Assembly (NCBI GenBank): GCA_028064945.1
Contig: JAPTWQ010000046.1
Location: 1 to 64,000, forward strand
DNA: 64,000 bases
Direction of reading: 5' to 3'
From: Nitrospiraceae bacterium
Lineage (GTDB): Bacteria; Nitrospirota_A; Leptospirillia; Leptospirillales; Leptospirillaceae
Shown one piece after another: positions 8,444 to 18,600 of the stretch. The notes beneath the pieces are model-generated. The model made no database searches. It had not been told where the DNA came from and was given only the letters and a program-made list of their open reading frames with translations. Both the position numbers and the translations under genes were made by a program. The number at the start of each line of letters is the position of its first letter. The first letter of the stretch is position 1.

Positions 8444-9004
8444 ATGAAAACGGCCAGTCTCAAAGAATGGACCTACGAGGAATTCATGTCGCTCCCGGAA
8501 GGGGGTTCCTTTCGCACCGAGATGATCGATGGAGAGCTTTGCATGACCCCGTCCCCCAGTCCCCGGCATCAAAGAATTTCTTTGAGGATGTCTATCATTA
8601 TTGGAACATATCTTGATCGGTCGCCAATCGGAGAAGTCTTCGCCGCCCCCTGCGACGTGGTCTTTTCCAAAGACCCACTTCAGGTGGTCGAGCCGGACTT
8701 GGTCTTTGTCTCGAAGGAGCATTTGTCCATCATTACTGAAAAGAACATCCAGGGCGTTCCGGACCTGACAGTCGAGATCCTGTCCCCGTCAACGGAAACG
8801 GCCGACCGCCGGGTGAAACATTCCCTCACCCAGCGGTTTGGGGTTTCTGAATACTGGATCGTGGATCCGGAAACGGAAACAGGTCAGGTCTTCCGTCTTG
8901 CCTGTGGGCATTATCCGGCTCCACTCGAACACAGCAAGAGGGATCTTCTCGAGTCTCCCCTTTTCCCCGGTTTATCGATTCCCCTCGCCGAGGTTTTCCA
9001 ATAA
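8444..9004 (+). CDS. Uma2-family (DUF820) restriction-endonuclease-like protein
   Basis: 186 aa from the ATG at 8444 with an AAGGAGG site at about 8432-8438; an upstream ATG at 8387 lacks one. The fold markers of the Uma2/DUF820 PD-(D/E)XK family are visible: WTYEEFMSLPEG, YEMIDGEL-like RTEMIDGELCMTPSPSPRHQ, VVEPDLVFV, then DLTVEILSPSTETADRRVKHSLTQRFGVSEYWIVDPE. The D-(x)n-ExL core in PDLTVEIL is the likely active site. These proteins are abundant in cyanobacteria and mobile regions; their biological role is unclear. It is a single gene surrounded by mobile debris, so recent acquisition is plausible. Confidence 0.85.
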   Translation: MKTASLKEWTYEEFMSLPEGGSFRTEMIDGELCMTPSPSPRHQRISLRMSIIIGTYLDRSPIGEVFAAPCDVVFSKDPLQVVEPDLVFVSKEHLSIITEKNIQGVPDLTVEILSPSTETADRRVKHSLTQRFGVSEYWIVDPETETGQVFRLACGHYPAPLEHSKRDLLESPLFPGLSIPLAEVFQ

Positions 9005-9427
9005 CTGAGGAAGGATTTTCGTGTGACCGTTTTCCTGATCAACTCTGGTGCCATCTTGCTGTCGTGAACAGAGACCATCTTCTGCAACCGACAGATGCAT
9101 CTTGTACCATTTCCAGTCATGGAGCTTTCCCCAAGTCTTTTTCATGCCCCAGTCGCACCGTTGGTGAAGCTCTCGTTCCACCGGCCCGAGAGGGACTTGG
9201 TCTCTCCGGAACCGCGGGGTCCCCAGAATACCCTCTTCGGCCTCCCGAACGCCATAAGAAACGGACAGAGCTTCTCGATGTCCTCCCCTTGGCTTTTCCT
9301 GGAAATCTCTCCCTCTCTGCCCTGCATCCCTGATCCCCAGGACTTGTCCACATTTAACTTGAACAATTAAAAAGATAAAATGGAGTACTGTCCATTATGA
9401 ACTGTTCATCTTATTTCAGGACATATC
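9005..9427. other. Gene-poor 423 bp with probable transposase debris
   Basis: No intact gene. On the minus strand about 8990-9185 encodes, across two frames, fragments that resemble DDE transposases: DWGMKKTWGKLHDWKWYKMH followed by HDSKMAPELIRKT after a frame change. This looks like a decayed IS5-like transposase, but similarity is from memory and weak. 9190-9370 has nothing recognised. Two small dyads lie at 9380-9409. Confidence 0.3.
9380..9409. repeat. Two adjacent short palindromes downstream of ndh
   Basis: ATGGA-6-TCCAT at 9380-9395 and ATGAAC-T-GTTCAT at 9397-9409, separated by one base. They lie just beyond the ndh stop codon (ndh is on the minus strand) and could act as a 3' mRNA structure, as remnants of IS ends, or as regulator half-sites. 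No T-run is evident. Confidence 0.4.
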
Positions 9428-10666
9428 CTAACGCCGGATCAGTTCTACCACAGCGCTATGGAACAGGTAGTCCGTGCCCCAATCGAGCAGGGTGAGAGCC
9501 CGGTTGCGCGTGCCGACAATCGAGTAGAGGTGCACGAATAACCAGAGCATCCAGGCACCTCGACCATGCCACTTTACGTTCCATCGAGGGATCTGGCAGA
9601 CGGCGTCATATCGGCCCAGAACCACCATGCTTCCTGGATCCCGGTAACGGAAAGGAGTGGGAGCCCGGGCAAGGTTCCATGTGGAGAGAACAACCTGCGC
9701 CGCATGGCGTGCGCTCTGAATGGCAAAGGGTGCCACTTGCGGCCAATCTTCCATTCCTCCGCTAGCGGCAAGATCTCCCAGAACAAAGACATCGGGGTAC
9801 CCTGACAGTTGCATGTGATCGTTGACGGGAATCCGGCCTCCATGGACCTTCTCGCCTGGCAGCGTGACAACGAGCGGGTGTGGCATAACACCTGCTGCCC
9901 ATACCAGTGTTCGAGAGAAGATAGATCCACCTCTGTTGCATTGAACCGTCAGTCCATCAAAATCTTCTACATGGGTCTCGAGCCGGATTTGTGCTCCCAG
10001 AGCGTTCAGTCGAATCTTTGTGTATGCTCGAAGGGAAGGATCAAATCCTGGCAGGAGAACTGATTCTCCCTGAAGGATGTGCACCGATACCTCTGTGGGA
10101 TCGAGTTCAGGGTAGTCGCGGGGTAAGAGTATACGAAAAAGCTCCAATAGTGCACAGCAGAACTCGACGCCTGTCGTTCCTCCACCGGCAATAACAAAGC
10201 TAAGCCAGGACTGGCGTTCTCCTAGATCCTCGCATCGAGAAGCCCGCTCCAGGGCTAGGAGGATCTGCGATCGTAATGCCTCTGCTTCCGGCAAACCTTT
10301 CAGATGATAGGCATGATGGGCAATACCCGTCTTTCCATGGAAATTGGTGGAGCTTCCCAGTGCAATCATCAATTTGTCATAAGAGAGATCGGTTCCGTCC
10401 TCCATGTGGACAATCCGGCGGTCCAGATTCAATCCGCTTACTGTGCTCAGAATAAACCGCAGATTCCTCTTTTTTAGGATCCGACGAATCGGAGTCGCGA
10501 CCGCTTCAGCATCAAGATCCCCTGAAGCCACTTGGTAAAGGAGAGGCTGGAACAAGTGGTAGTTTTTGGAATCGACGACAGAGACAGTTACGTCCTTGTC
10601 AGCTAAAGCCTTTGCTGCCGCCAGTCCGGCGAACCCGCTACCCAGGATTACGATGTGCCGATTCAT
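9428..10666 (-). CDS. ndh: Type II NADH dehydrogenase (NDH-2)
   Basis: 412 aa from the ATG at 10666; GGGAG lies about 10 bases upstream, and the first residues MNRHIVILGSGFAG are the FAD-binding Rossmann motif (GSGFAG, residues 8-13). A second dinucleotide fold, FVIAGGGTTGVEFCCALLEL (about 160-180), binds NADH; WAAGVMPHPL and VFVLGDLAA belong to the second FAD contact. The C-terminal amphipathic region with KWHGRGAWMLWLFVHLYSIV should anchor it to the membrane. It transfers electrons from NADH to quinone without pumping protons. Single gene on the minus strand with mobile debris on its 3' side. The family also includes sulfide:quinone reductases, but the Cys pattern of those is absent. Confidence 0.88.
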   Translation of the reverse strand: MNRHIVILGSGFAGLAAAKALADKDVTVSVVDSKNYHLFQPLLYQVASGDLDAEAVATPIRRILKKRNLRFILSTVSGLNLDRRIVHMEDGTDLSYDKLMIALGSSTNFHGKTGIAHHAYHLKGLPEAEALRSQILLALERASRCEDLGERQSWLSFVIAGGGTTGVEFCCALLELFRILLPRDYPELDPTEVSVHILQGESVLLPGFDPSLRAYTKIRLNALGAQIRLETHVEDFDGLTVQCNRGGSIFSRTLVWAAGVMPHPLVVTLPGEKVHGGRIPVNDHMQLSGYPDVFVLGDLAASGGMEDWPQVAPFAIQSARHAAQVVLSTWNLARAPTPFRYRDPGSMVVLGRYDAVCQIPRWNVKWHGRGAWMLWLFVHLYSIVGTRNRALTLLDWGTDYLFHSAVVELIRR

Positions 10667-11123
10667 CTTTTTATGCTCCCGTGGCTTATGTTTTGGCGCC
10701 GGACATAGTATTGAGGTTGGTCGGATACTGCATGCACAACAACACCACTGTATGGGCAACAACCGCCTGATCTTCGGTCTTTTTAGTAAGAGGGGACTCA
10801 AAAGTTTTTATCGCTATCACCTGATGATCAAAGGAGCGATACGCTGTTTGTCGTTGGCCCAGCGCTCTCGCAGGCATGGAAAAAAACGACGCAGTCGGGC
10901 GGGTGAAGCACCCGGACCAAGGTCATAGGCCAAGCACCCTTTGTCAAAGGATACAACAAAACATTCTTGACCAGAGCCCCCTCGACTTTGCCGGACTAAT
11001 CAGCCCGCCCCAAAACAGGTGATAGAGAATGCTCGGACCTTTGATCAAGGATGAGTTGTCCAGCACCATATACAGAAAATCTTTGACCTTTTTCTTGTTG
11101 GGGCGAGATTATCCTGGAGGTTT
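10667..11123. other. 457 bp intergenic region, no supported gene
   Basis: Separates ndh from the polytopic membrane protein gene, both on the minus strand. Short minus-strand frames (for example through 10985-11110) give peptides with no recognisable domain and no ribosome site. The leader of ndh should lie in the part near 10670-10750, but no convincing promoter was identified. Confidence 0.4.
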
Positions 11124-12431
11124 TTATAATTTTTTAACCATAGGATTGACAAGAAGCTGACTTGAGGAGACTCCACTTGCCTTTTTCCAGGCCGAACCGA
11201 TTTCAAGGGACAAACTTGTCCATGCCAGGATTCCGACAATCGGACCCCATATTGCTGTCTCCGTAGAGAAACTTTTCTGAAACAGTAAAGTCAGGGTACT
11301 CAGTCCGATTCCTGCCTGGTAAAGAAAAAATGTGAGTAATGAACGCCTCATATCAAGCAGCGCAAGCGGAGGAGTGAGATCGCCTGGGCCTTGCCGGAGA
11401 AGAGAGAGAAGTCTTGGACCCAGATGGTATAGATGGGCGAGAAGGAACTGGCCCAGCCAACCCATGAGAAAAATGAAAAGGAGCCCCATTTTCGAAAACG
11501 GCAACTTTAACAGAACAAAAAGTGCCAGAATACTTACTCCCGTCACACTATAAAAAACGGACGATATCAGATATCGTCGCGGAACCGGATTGACAGAATG
11601 CGAGCGAAAGATGAAGGGAATCAGCGATCCGTTGTACAGAAGGAAAGCAAGGATACTTATTCCAAAAGCTGAAATCCAGACAAAGCGACTCTGTGCGAGA
11701 AGCCCGATGACACCGAGAAGGATTCCCATCGCCATGGTGCCCCATGCGGCACACGCCCTACGAAATGGAACAGTGAATCCCAGTGTCGGTCCGGAAGTTC
11801 GGGAGAACACAGCCGTCACAATAAGAGAGAGCCACCCGCCGATCATCAATGTTGCATGAACAATCGGGAGGAATGCAAAAGAGAGAGGAAGAGGAGGAAA
11901 GAGAAAGTGGTAGAGCATGAACGCTCCCAGAGAAATTCCAAAAAGGAAAAAAAGAAGCGATCCCCAAATCATGAGTCCCAAGAGCCAAGGTTCCATTTTC
12001 CAACTTTTGGATCTCTTGAATAGTTCGTATGACACTCGAAGAACATAGAAGAAGATCGAGATAAATATCAAAAGACCACCGAGCAGAGAGAGGCGAAAAT
12101 TCGCCAAGCCGAATCCAGAGACAACCAGTGAGGCTCCGATGACCACCACTCCAATCTGCCACCGGTCAGAGAGCTTCTCTCCCACAGACACGTGGCAGGC
12201 TGCCGGGAGTACATGAACGAGCACAGAAAGGACAGCAAGAGATAAAAACCCCAGTCCGAAGGCATGAATCACCGCAAACGATAGGCCAGATCCCCAAGAA
12301 TCACCAATGGCCGCCATAGCAAGCAACAGAATCCATCCCGCTCCCTGAAAAAGGTGCATGAACAGAAAACCGGCCGGCGATATGAAGCCGATCTTCTCCC
12401 CCGAGATCATGGTCAACATCTGTTTAAACAA
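11124..12431 (-). CDS. Polytopic (about 12-TM) membrane protein with intramembrane histidines
   Basis: 435 aa. A TTG at 12431 has GGGAGG 8 bases upstream; ATGs at 12419 and 12410 are alternatives. About twelve hydrophobic segments fill the protein. Several histidines sit in or at the ends of helices: H26, H56 and H73 in one long segment (VIHAFGLGFLSLAVLSVLVH), plus VHATLMIGGWL and HLYHLGPRLLS further on. This is reminiscent of heme-copper-oxidase subunit I-like or NnrS-like proteins, which use such histidines for heme or metal, but no defining motif was found and the assignment is tentative. It lies upstream of ndh on the same strand, 457 bp away. Confidence 0.6.
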   Translation of the reverse strand: MFKQMLTMISGEKIGFISPAGFLFMHLFQGAGWILLLAMAAIGDSWGSGLSFAVIHAFGLGFLSLAVLSVLVHVLPAACHVSVGEKLSDRWQIGVVVIGASLVVSGFGLANFRLSLLGGLLIFISIFFYVLRVSYELFKRSKSWKMEPWLLGLMIWGSLLFFLFGISLGAFMLYHFLFPPLPLSFAFLPIVHATLMIGGWLSLIVTAVFSRTSGPTLGFTVPFRRACAAWGTMAMGILLGVIGLLAQSRFVWISAFGISILAFLLYNGSLIPFIFRSHSVNPVPRRYLISSVFYSVTGVSILALFVLLKLPFSKMGLLFIFLMGWLGQFLLAHLYHLGPRLLSLLRQGPGDLTPPLALLDMRRSLLTFFLYQAGIGLSTLTLLFQKSFSTETAIWGPIVGILAWTSLSLEIGSAWKKASGVSSSQLLVNPMVKKL

Positions 12432-12509
12432 CCTCTGCCCCTCCCATCTTGCGTCTGCAGAAAAGATCTATCGGGTGCATTTCCTTGTGAATACATTTCT
12501 CCAAAGCGT

Positions 12510-12529
12510 GAAGCCAGTTCACTGGTTTC
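12510..12529. repeat. Dyad upstream of the polytopic membrane protein gene
   Basis: GAA-g-CCAGT-tc-ACTGG-t-TTC: an imperfect 20-bp palindrome about 80 bases upstream of the membrane protein start. Its symmetry suits a dimeric regulator. No specific regulator family is assigned. Confidence 0.3.
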
Positions 12530-12643
12530 AGCATAACCCCTGCCCATTGCCTGATGCTACGAGCATTCTTATGCAAATACATTCCTTATCACTTACGTGA
12601 ACAAGCCTCACTGCTGCTATCGTGAAGTCAATAAGCTCAATGG

Positions 12644-12663
12644 TTGTAACTACTCACGTCCCC
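12644..12663 (+). repeat. Left terminal inverted repeat of the IS66-type element
   Basis: Pairs with 14249-14268 in inverted orientation, 16 of 20 positions identical. Marks the transposase 3' side of the element. Confidence 0.6.
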
Positions 12664-12743
12664 CGAGGCGGAGGAATAGCGCAAGGGGTGGCAGATCCCT
12701 GATCAGAGGGGGAAGAAGATGAACTGATGGGGTGAAGAAAGGA

Positions 12744-14133
12744 TCAGGGAGGCAGGAGATCGGGAAGAGATCCTGTGGTCATGAGTGTCAGAAGCGACTC
12801 GAAAATGGGTTTGTCGTTTTTCTTGAGCGTTCCGATAATGCTTCGGATGCCGAGAAAGAGGCTGGCAAATTCCTCGGTTCGAAAGTCTCCCGCAATTTTC
12901 TGACGGAGTTTGGGCATCCGGATTCCCCGCTCGTCTTCATTGTTGGTGAAGGGGACCTTGGGGTCGGACACGAAGAGGAAAACAGAAGAGCGGTATTCAT
13001 GGAGCCTTCGAAGAAGGGCTTGGGAGATTGTTCTTTTTTTCTTCCCGTAAGAACACCGGGATGTTGCTCGATCCCCTTGTCCACGAGACTCCGGAAGTGC
13101 TCCCGGATAGCCTCGCCCTCACCGTCATTGATCCTGTCCAGAGCGCCCGACACTTTTCGCTTCTGGAGAGACAGCAGGAAGTCCCGGACTGGGAAAGCCC
13201 ATGTTTCTTCGGGGAAGCTTTCGATGATGCCATTGAGTTCTCTTGAGTATATGGGCATTGCAGAAGCCGTGAGGACCGGAGTCATCGAGGTAGGACGAGA
13301 AGAAGTCGGTGATGAGGGTTCCGGAAAACTTCGGAAGGATGCCGATCTCGGATGTGGAAGCTGTCCCGCGCTTTTCGTGAAGCCCCAGAAACTCCGCCTT
13401 CGAGTTGGTGGCAATGTAAATCCACTGAAGTTTCCCCTTGACTCTCAAGCCGGACTCGTCGGCATGCAGGAGGCCGGAGGCTCTGAGAGAGGCTTTGATC
13501 GTTTCCAGGAGAGGGGCGGCTTTCTTTGAGAACCTTTTGACCGCAGATAGGATGGTCGACTCACTGACGGGCGCCCGGAGGACAACGAGATGGGTCAGGA
13601 ATCGGGGCCAGTCCCCGACTGGAGCAACGACTTCGGGAGGGGGGAATCCCCTTCGCGGTCTTTCGGCATCGGGGGCAGGCTTTCCGATGAATCTGGTGTT
13701 CGGTCACCTCAAGCTTTGGCTTGGGAAGCTCGAAGAGCTGTCGGCGTTCGATCTCTTCCAAAATGCTCGAAAGATCTTCCCCGCATTCGGGGCAACAGTC
13801 GACGCGATGCGAGACGATGATGTCTGGAGAGTCGACGGGAGAAAGACGATGTCCGGTGTGTCCCTTCTGGCCTCCGGTCTTTCTCCCGCTCTTCGTCCGG
13901 AGACTTCTTGTCAGAGGTTTTTTGTACCCGTCGGACGACGGGGGCTTTGAGCTGTTTTGGCTATCCAGCCCCAGACGGACTTTGATTTCCCGAATTTTTT
14001 CCCTGAGCGACAGGATCAAAACTTCCTGTTCGAAAATGCGTGCCACAAGGCCGAAGATCAGATCGGCCACTCTTTCCGGATCGGAGTGGATCAGGGAAAG
14101 AAGGACCTTTTTGTCTGAGGGAATCTCGCTCAT
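12744..14133 (-). pseudogene. tnpC: IS66-family transposase (TnpC), multiple frameshifts
   Basis: The start is the ATG at 14133 (AGAGGA upstream). The N-terminal part has the coiled region, then NSSKPPSSDGYKK, GGQKGHTGHR and a zinc-ribbon-like CCPECGE...CPRC, all standard for IS66. The frame is then lost near 13645. It resumes with VVAPVGDWPRF...HADESGLRVKGKLQW (13640-13250), is lost again near 13245 and resumes as RELNGIIESFPEE. A third break lies near 12980, after which VPFTNNEDERGIRMPK, the conserved DDE C-terminus, ends at 12744. Comparison with the usual family layout suggests that some 25 codons are also missing near 13575, where the LPxxR segment should be. At least three frameshifts make it non-functional. 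Confidence 0.85.
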
Positions 14134-14248
14134 CGTTTCCTCTTTCACTGGAGTGGTTGGGAACTTTACGATGAAAGCGAGACGATCAGAAAGGGATGAG
14201 GATGTCCAGAGCTTCGTGAAATTCGGGAAAATAAAAATCTATTGCACT

Positions 14249-14268
14249 GGGGTGGTGAATCGTTACAA
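14249..14268 (-). repeat. Right terminal inverted repeat of the IS66-type element
   Basis: Read on the minus strand it gives TTGTAACGATTCACCACCCC, matching 12644-12663 at 16 of 20 positions. It lies about 115 bases upstream of the transposase start codon. Confidence 0.6.
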
Positions 14269-14436
14269 AAAGCTTTGCCCCATGCATTCGGTGGTGCTCC
14301 TTTGCTCAGAAACATGAACGAGCTACCCGTTCGATCACAGGTTTTGAATCAGAGCATGCGCAGAAAGATAGGATTGTAGATATACGTTCTAAATATAGAA
14401 ATCCATTCCCGGAATCTGAAGATTTTTAGGCGGGAC

Positions 14437-15639
14437 TCATAGTCTCAGAACAGCCTCCTGCACCCATCCGAAGGGAATCCGCTCCTGTTCGAGACGCACT
14501 CCAGGTCCTTCTGAATGGCTTTTCAGGAGTTCAAACATGGACTCTTCCGAAAGGGTAAGACGTGTCAAGGTTCCCGAAAAAGGATCCGGCTCGTGGCCCC
14601 ACAACGAACGGTAGACAAAAAGCGTCTCCCGGTCCATCAGAAAGGATCGGACATGCGGAAAGTAGGAACGCAACCGGTCGAGGATCGCAAAACCGTGCGT
14701 ATCGATATCCCCCCAATAGAAAAGATCGATATCCGATAGCCATCTAATTTCGGCCAAACGATCCACTCCGTATCCAAGCCCAAAGATGACCATCCCCTTG
14801 GGAACATCCGGGAATGCCAGACCGTTGATCTCGTTTTCCGTAATGAAGACCCGGCTGACCGCAAGATGAGTCCGTCCGAGCTCCTCCGGGCGAACCGCCA
14901 TATCGGAAAATTGGCCCATAAAGGAATCCCTGGAAAGAAGTCGAATGCGCAAAAGGCTGGGCTTTTCCAGAAGTCCATATCGCCGTTCGAATCCCCGGGC
15001 TCCGGAGGCGGACTGGTCGATCCAGTCGGCTGGCAGTATCCGGTCTAAAAGCTCCGAGAGAATCTTACGCCGGGACTCGATGAACTTCGAATCGACACCC
15101 GGGATGTCGAGCTGCCGCAGATAAAGCCCGGGCCTTGGATTTCTGGAAAACCATCCGAGAACGGCCAGAATCCGGTCCCATTCCCTTGCATGATCGAGAA
15201 TTTCCATCGGAGAATCATGAAACCATCCTGAAAGAGCCGGAAAAAGGGCCAGCGTTTGCTCGAGCAACCCCTGCCACAGAATCGACTCCTTCGACTTTCC
15301 TATCAGGCGCAGAGCGTCGTCTTCGCTCGGAACATCGACGGAAAGAGGAAGACTATTACGCCCAAGAACACGATGGTTCACGGTCGCCCAGACAATCTGG
15401 TACCCGAACCCCCGACCTGTCCGACTCCCTTCTTCCAGGGAACGAACCCACTCCCGGACCTCTCCGAATCGTTCCAGAAGATCTTTTGACCCGGGCCTCC
15501 GGAGAGGAAGCGTTAACGGAAACGGGCTCTCCTGGCTGATCCGGGAAGAGAGGATATCTCCCCGATCCCAGAGTCGCATGAGCTTTTCGCGAATCTCCCC
15601 GGGGGTCGACCAGATCTTTCCATCGTCCTTGTTTTTCAC
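14437..15639 (-). CDS. jetD: Wadjet JetD, Toprim-type nuclease subunit
   Basis: 400 aa from a GTG at 15639 preceded by TTGAGG 8 bases upstream; the open frame runs on to 15981 but that part lies inside jetC in another frame. JetD proteins combine an N-terminal DUF3322 region (IREKLMRLWDRGDILSSRI, then HRVLGRNSLPLSV) with a C-terminal DUF2220 Toprim domain related to topoisomerase VI and Spo11. The Toprim residues are visible: the acidic ITENEINGLAFPD (about residue 267) and FYWGDIDTHGFAILDRL with DxD at about 311-313. In studied systems JetD cuts plasmid DNA after the JetABC motor has extruded loops. It is the last gene, 20 bases after jetC. Confidence 0.93.
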   Translation of the reverse strand: MKNKDDGKIWSTPGEIREKLMRLWDRGDILSSRISQESPFPLTLPLRRPGSKDLLERFGEVREWVRSLEEGSRTGRGFGYQIVWATVNHRVLGRNSLPLSVDVPSEDDALRLIGKSKESILWQGLLEQTLALFPALSGWFHDSPMEILDHAREWDRILAVLGWFSRNPRPGLYLRQLDIPGVDSKFIESRRKILSELLDRILPADWIDQSASGARGFERRYGLLEKPSLLRIRLLSRDSFMGQFSDMAVRPEELGRTHLAVSRVFITENEINGLAFPDVPKGMVIFGLGYGVDRLAEIRWLSDIDLFYWGDIDTHGFAILDRLRSYFPHVRSFLMDRETLFVYRSLWGHEPDPFSGTLTRLTLSEESMFELLKSHSEGPGVRLEQERIPFGWVQEAVLRL

Positions 15640-15659
15640 CGATCGGTCCTCAAGAGATT

Positions 15660-18600
15660 CTATCCGTATCTCCCATCCCCCAAAGGAGGCTCCCCTCCGA
15701 AGATCTCCCTTTCGGACTCCCGAGCCTCCTTCTCTGATCGGTACTCCTCGATCGTGAGATTCCTGATCCGGGAGATGCGCCCCTCCTCGTTGTGGACAAA
15801 AGCCACCGAGGAAACAAAAGGTTCGATGATGTGGATCTTCTGAAGGGGCGTAACGATCAGGAGCTGAAGATTCAGACGCTTGAAAAGTGTGAGTCCGTAT
15901 CGGGCCGATTCGTCGGAGCCGCGTCCGAACGCCTCGTCGATCACCACAAAACGGAAGCTCCGGGTCTTTGGGGAACCCCATTCTAGACCAAACTGGTAGG
16001 CGAGGCTGGCCGCCAGAACGGTATAGGCCAGCTTCTCCTTCTGACCTCCCGATTTTCCGCCCGAATCAGTATAGTGCTCATATTCGGTATTGTCCTCCCG
16101 CCACCTTTCCGAAGCAGAGAAAGCAAACCAGTTCCGAACATCAGTGACCTTCTCCGTCCATCGGCGATCCAGTTCCGACAACCCCTCCCGCCCCCGGAAC
16201 CGTTCGATAATGCGACGCACCTGAAGAAACTTCGCCTCCGAATAGGACTCCGACGTCGACCCTGTCATCGAGTCTTCGGTACAGGCACGAAGATCCTGCT
16301 GGAAGTCCCTGATCTCCGGGTCGTTCGAGGATTTGGCCTCGAGAACGATATAGCGTCCAAATGTATAGTCGATACCCGAAAGGGATGCGTTGATCCTCGA
16401 TACCCTTTCCCGGATACTCTGGCTTTCCCGGTTGAGGTGGGACAGGAATCCCGCCACCTCCCGAATCGTATTCTCATTTAAAAGTTCCTTGAAACGGACT
16501 TCGAAACGGGGAAGATCGTCAGACTCCAGAGAGCGAAGCATCGACCGATAGGCGTCAGCCGCCTCTATCCGGGCATCCACCTCCTGTGTCTCAACCGGAA
16601 ACAGGGCTTTATAATCATGCATGGCTTTCAGAATGGCATCTCTCAACTGCTGATTTTTCTGGGACAACGACCGGATTCGCTCGCCAAGTTTCTGGCGCAT
16701 CCCTTTTTCACGGGAGGCGAGACAGGAAAGGGTGAAGAGCCCGTCTCTTCCAAAGAGCTCTTTCTTTCGTAAATCCTCTGAAAGATCGGAGCGGAACTGG
16801 CCCATCAGTCGGGGAAAGAGCGTTTCTGAAAAGTTGGACGGCACTTCCCGAAGGATCCCGGAGAGCTCACCCACCCGCTCAATAGCCCTGTCCCTGCGCC
16901 CTTCCTCAGCCCCGCGACGGGAAACCAGGCGAACCAGCCCTGCCTCCGTTTCCTTCATCTCGACCTCAAGTGCGCCAAGGCGGCCTTCGAGGGTTCTCAG
17001 GATATCGGATCCCTTTTCAAGAAGATCTCGCTCCTCCTCCATTCGAACGATAAGAACCGCAGAGGACTTCCAGTCCATCTCCTGGAAATCCCGATACTCT
17101 CCGATGCTTCCCAGTAACCCCAGACGATCCATGACTGTCCTGCGCTCGGCTGAAAGGGAGGCAATCTCCTTCCCTGCCCCGTCAATACGAACCTTCAGGT
17201 CTCTTGCCTCTTTCTCAAGAGCCTGGATCTTTTCCTTATTGGACCATCCCAGAACATATCGCGTCCTGTCGCCAATCTGGTAACGGTCGTCCTTTTCGTG
17301 TTTTCCTGAAGCCGACTTGATCTGACCAGCCATGGTCAGCGCGGCACGCTCCCGTCGAAAATCGTCGAGATTGGTACAACAGACATAATTGAATCGGCGG
17401 GCAATTTCAGAATGGAGCCATTCGAAAAACTCCGATCCGGACCGCACATCAAGCTTTTCCGGAAGAGAGTCAGAACGAATGGCCAAACTCTCCCCGCTGA
17501 CATCTCTTACGTCCCCTGGCATCCCTTGACGAACACGGTAATAGACAAGCCTCCCGGCCAGGGATGTTCGGTCGACCCATTGGGCCACCGCCAGATAGAG
17601 CCGGTCCGGGACCAGAACTGACAGGGCAAAGCTGTGAAGGACCCTTTCTATCGCCCCTTCCCACTCCCGCTGGCTTTCCCTGACTCCGATCAGCTCCCCG
17701 GCAAAAGGAAGGGAGTCCGAGTCAATCTTGAGCGCGGAGCAAAGATTCTGGCGGATAGAAAGCTGCCCGGCAGGAATGCTTGAAAGACGTGAGCGTAGGG
17801 ACAAGATTTCTGAAGAAATCCCCTCATAACTCATCGTAAGCGTCTTCTTTATGACCGAGATTTCAGTTTCGCGGTTGGCGATAGTCGACAGACGATTTTC
17901 TTCCTCCTCCCGGATTCGAAGGAGCGCATTCAAATTTGTCGCGAAGATTTCAGGGCCCGAAGCCCGTGGAAGAGAGAGGGAGGTGGCAAGCTTGTCGTAT
18001 CGCTCAGATCTTGCAAGACGCTCCGCCTTCAGGATTTCCTTTTCCCGAATCTCAAGCCGAAGCTTTTCAAGACGCTCCCCACCATTTTCCGAGATGGACT
18101 GCTTGAGAGAATCGCGCTGGAGCACTTCCTGCAAACGCTTCTCTTCCGAGGCGCGAATCGAGCCGGAGAGAACGCTCAGGGACTCTGAAAGCCCCGCCGA
18201 CTCCTCTTCAAGAAGGGTCACCTCAATGGAGGCGATCCATGGCCCAACCGCCTGTTCCAGTTCCAAAAGCTCTGCAATCTCCCCAACCGCCTTCTCGTAG
18301 ACAGAACAGTTCTCCGAAAGAGGAACAAGCCGCTCTATCTGTTTCTTTGCGCGGATCACCGCTTCGTGAGCCCGGGTCAAATCATCGAAATGCGCAATCA
18401 GCGCCTCAATTCTCGAAAGCCCAGCCCCGCGCTCCAGCATGTGGTCCCGAACAAAGTCGGTCAGATTTCCCACCGACTTCATTGAAACAGTCTGATTAAA
18501 AAGATCGAGAGCCTGCTCGTTGTCGATCCCGAACCTCCGCCTGAAGCTTGAACTATAAGGAGGGAAGGTCTCGAACATCTCTATTTTGCCGGAGTTTTTA

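Larger units (their letters stand above)
12644..14268 (-). mobile_element. Decayed IS66-type insertion sequence (about 1.6 kb)
   Basis: The ends carry imperfect terminal inverted repeats: TTGTAACTACTCACGTCCCC at 12644-12663 matches the reverse complement of 14249-14268 at 16 of 20 positions. Between them lies one broken transposase gene of the TnpC kind; no tnpA or tnpB companions are seen, as in the ISBst12-like subgroup that carries only the transposase. No target-site duplication is evident next to the repeats. The element is immobile by its own product. It lies just beyond the end of the Wadjet operon. Confidence 0.7.

Noticed and set aside
7901..8722. 273-codon open frame on the minus strand
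   Set aside because: It runs antisense through the end of the HiPIP gene, a hairpin and the Uma2 gene, has no ribosome site and no domain; both sense genes have clear family motifs.
13438..13950. Plus-strand frames inside the IS66 element
   Set aside because: Antisense to recognisable transposase blocks; no independent support.
12636..14276. Target-site duplication around the IS66 element
   Set aside because: The eight bases outside the two terminal repeats do not match each other.
15640..15981. N-terminal extension of JetD by 114 codons
   Set aside because: This part lies in a second frame of jetC, has no JetD similarity, and a GTG with a good ribosome site at 15639 begins the conserved domain.
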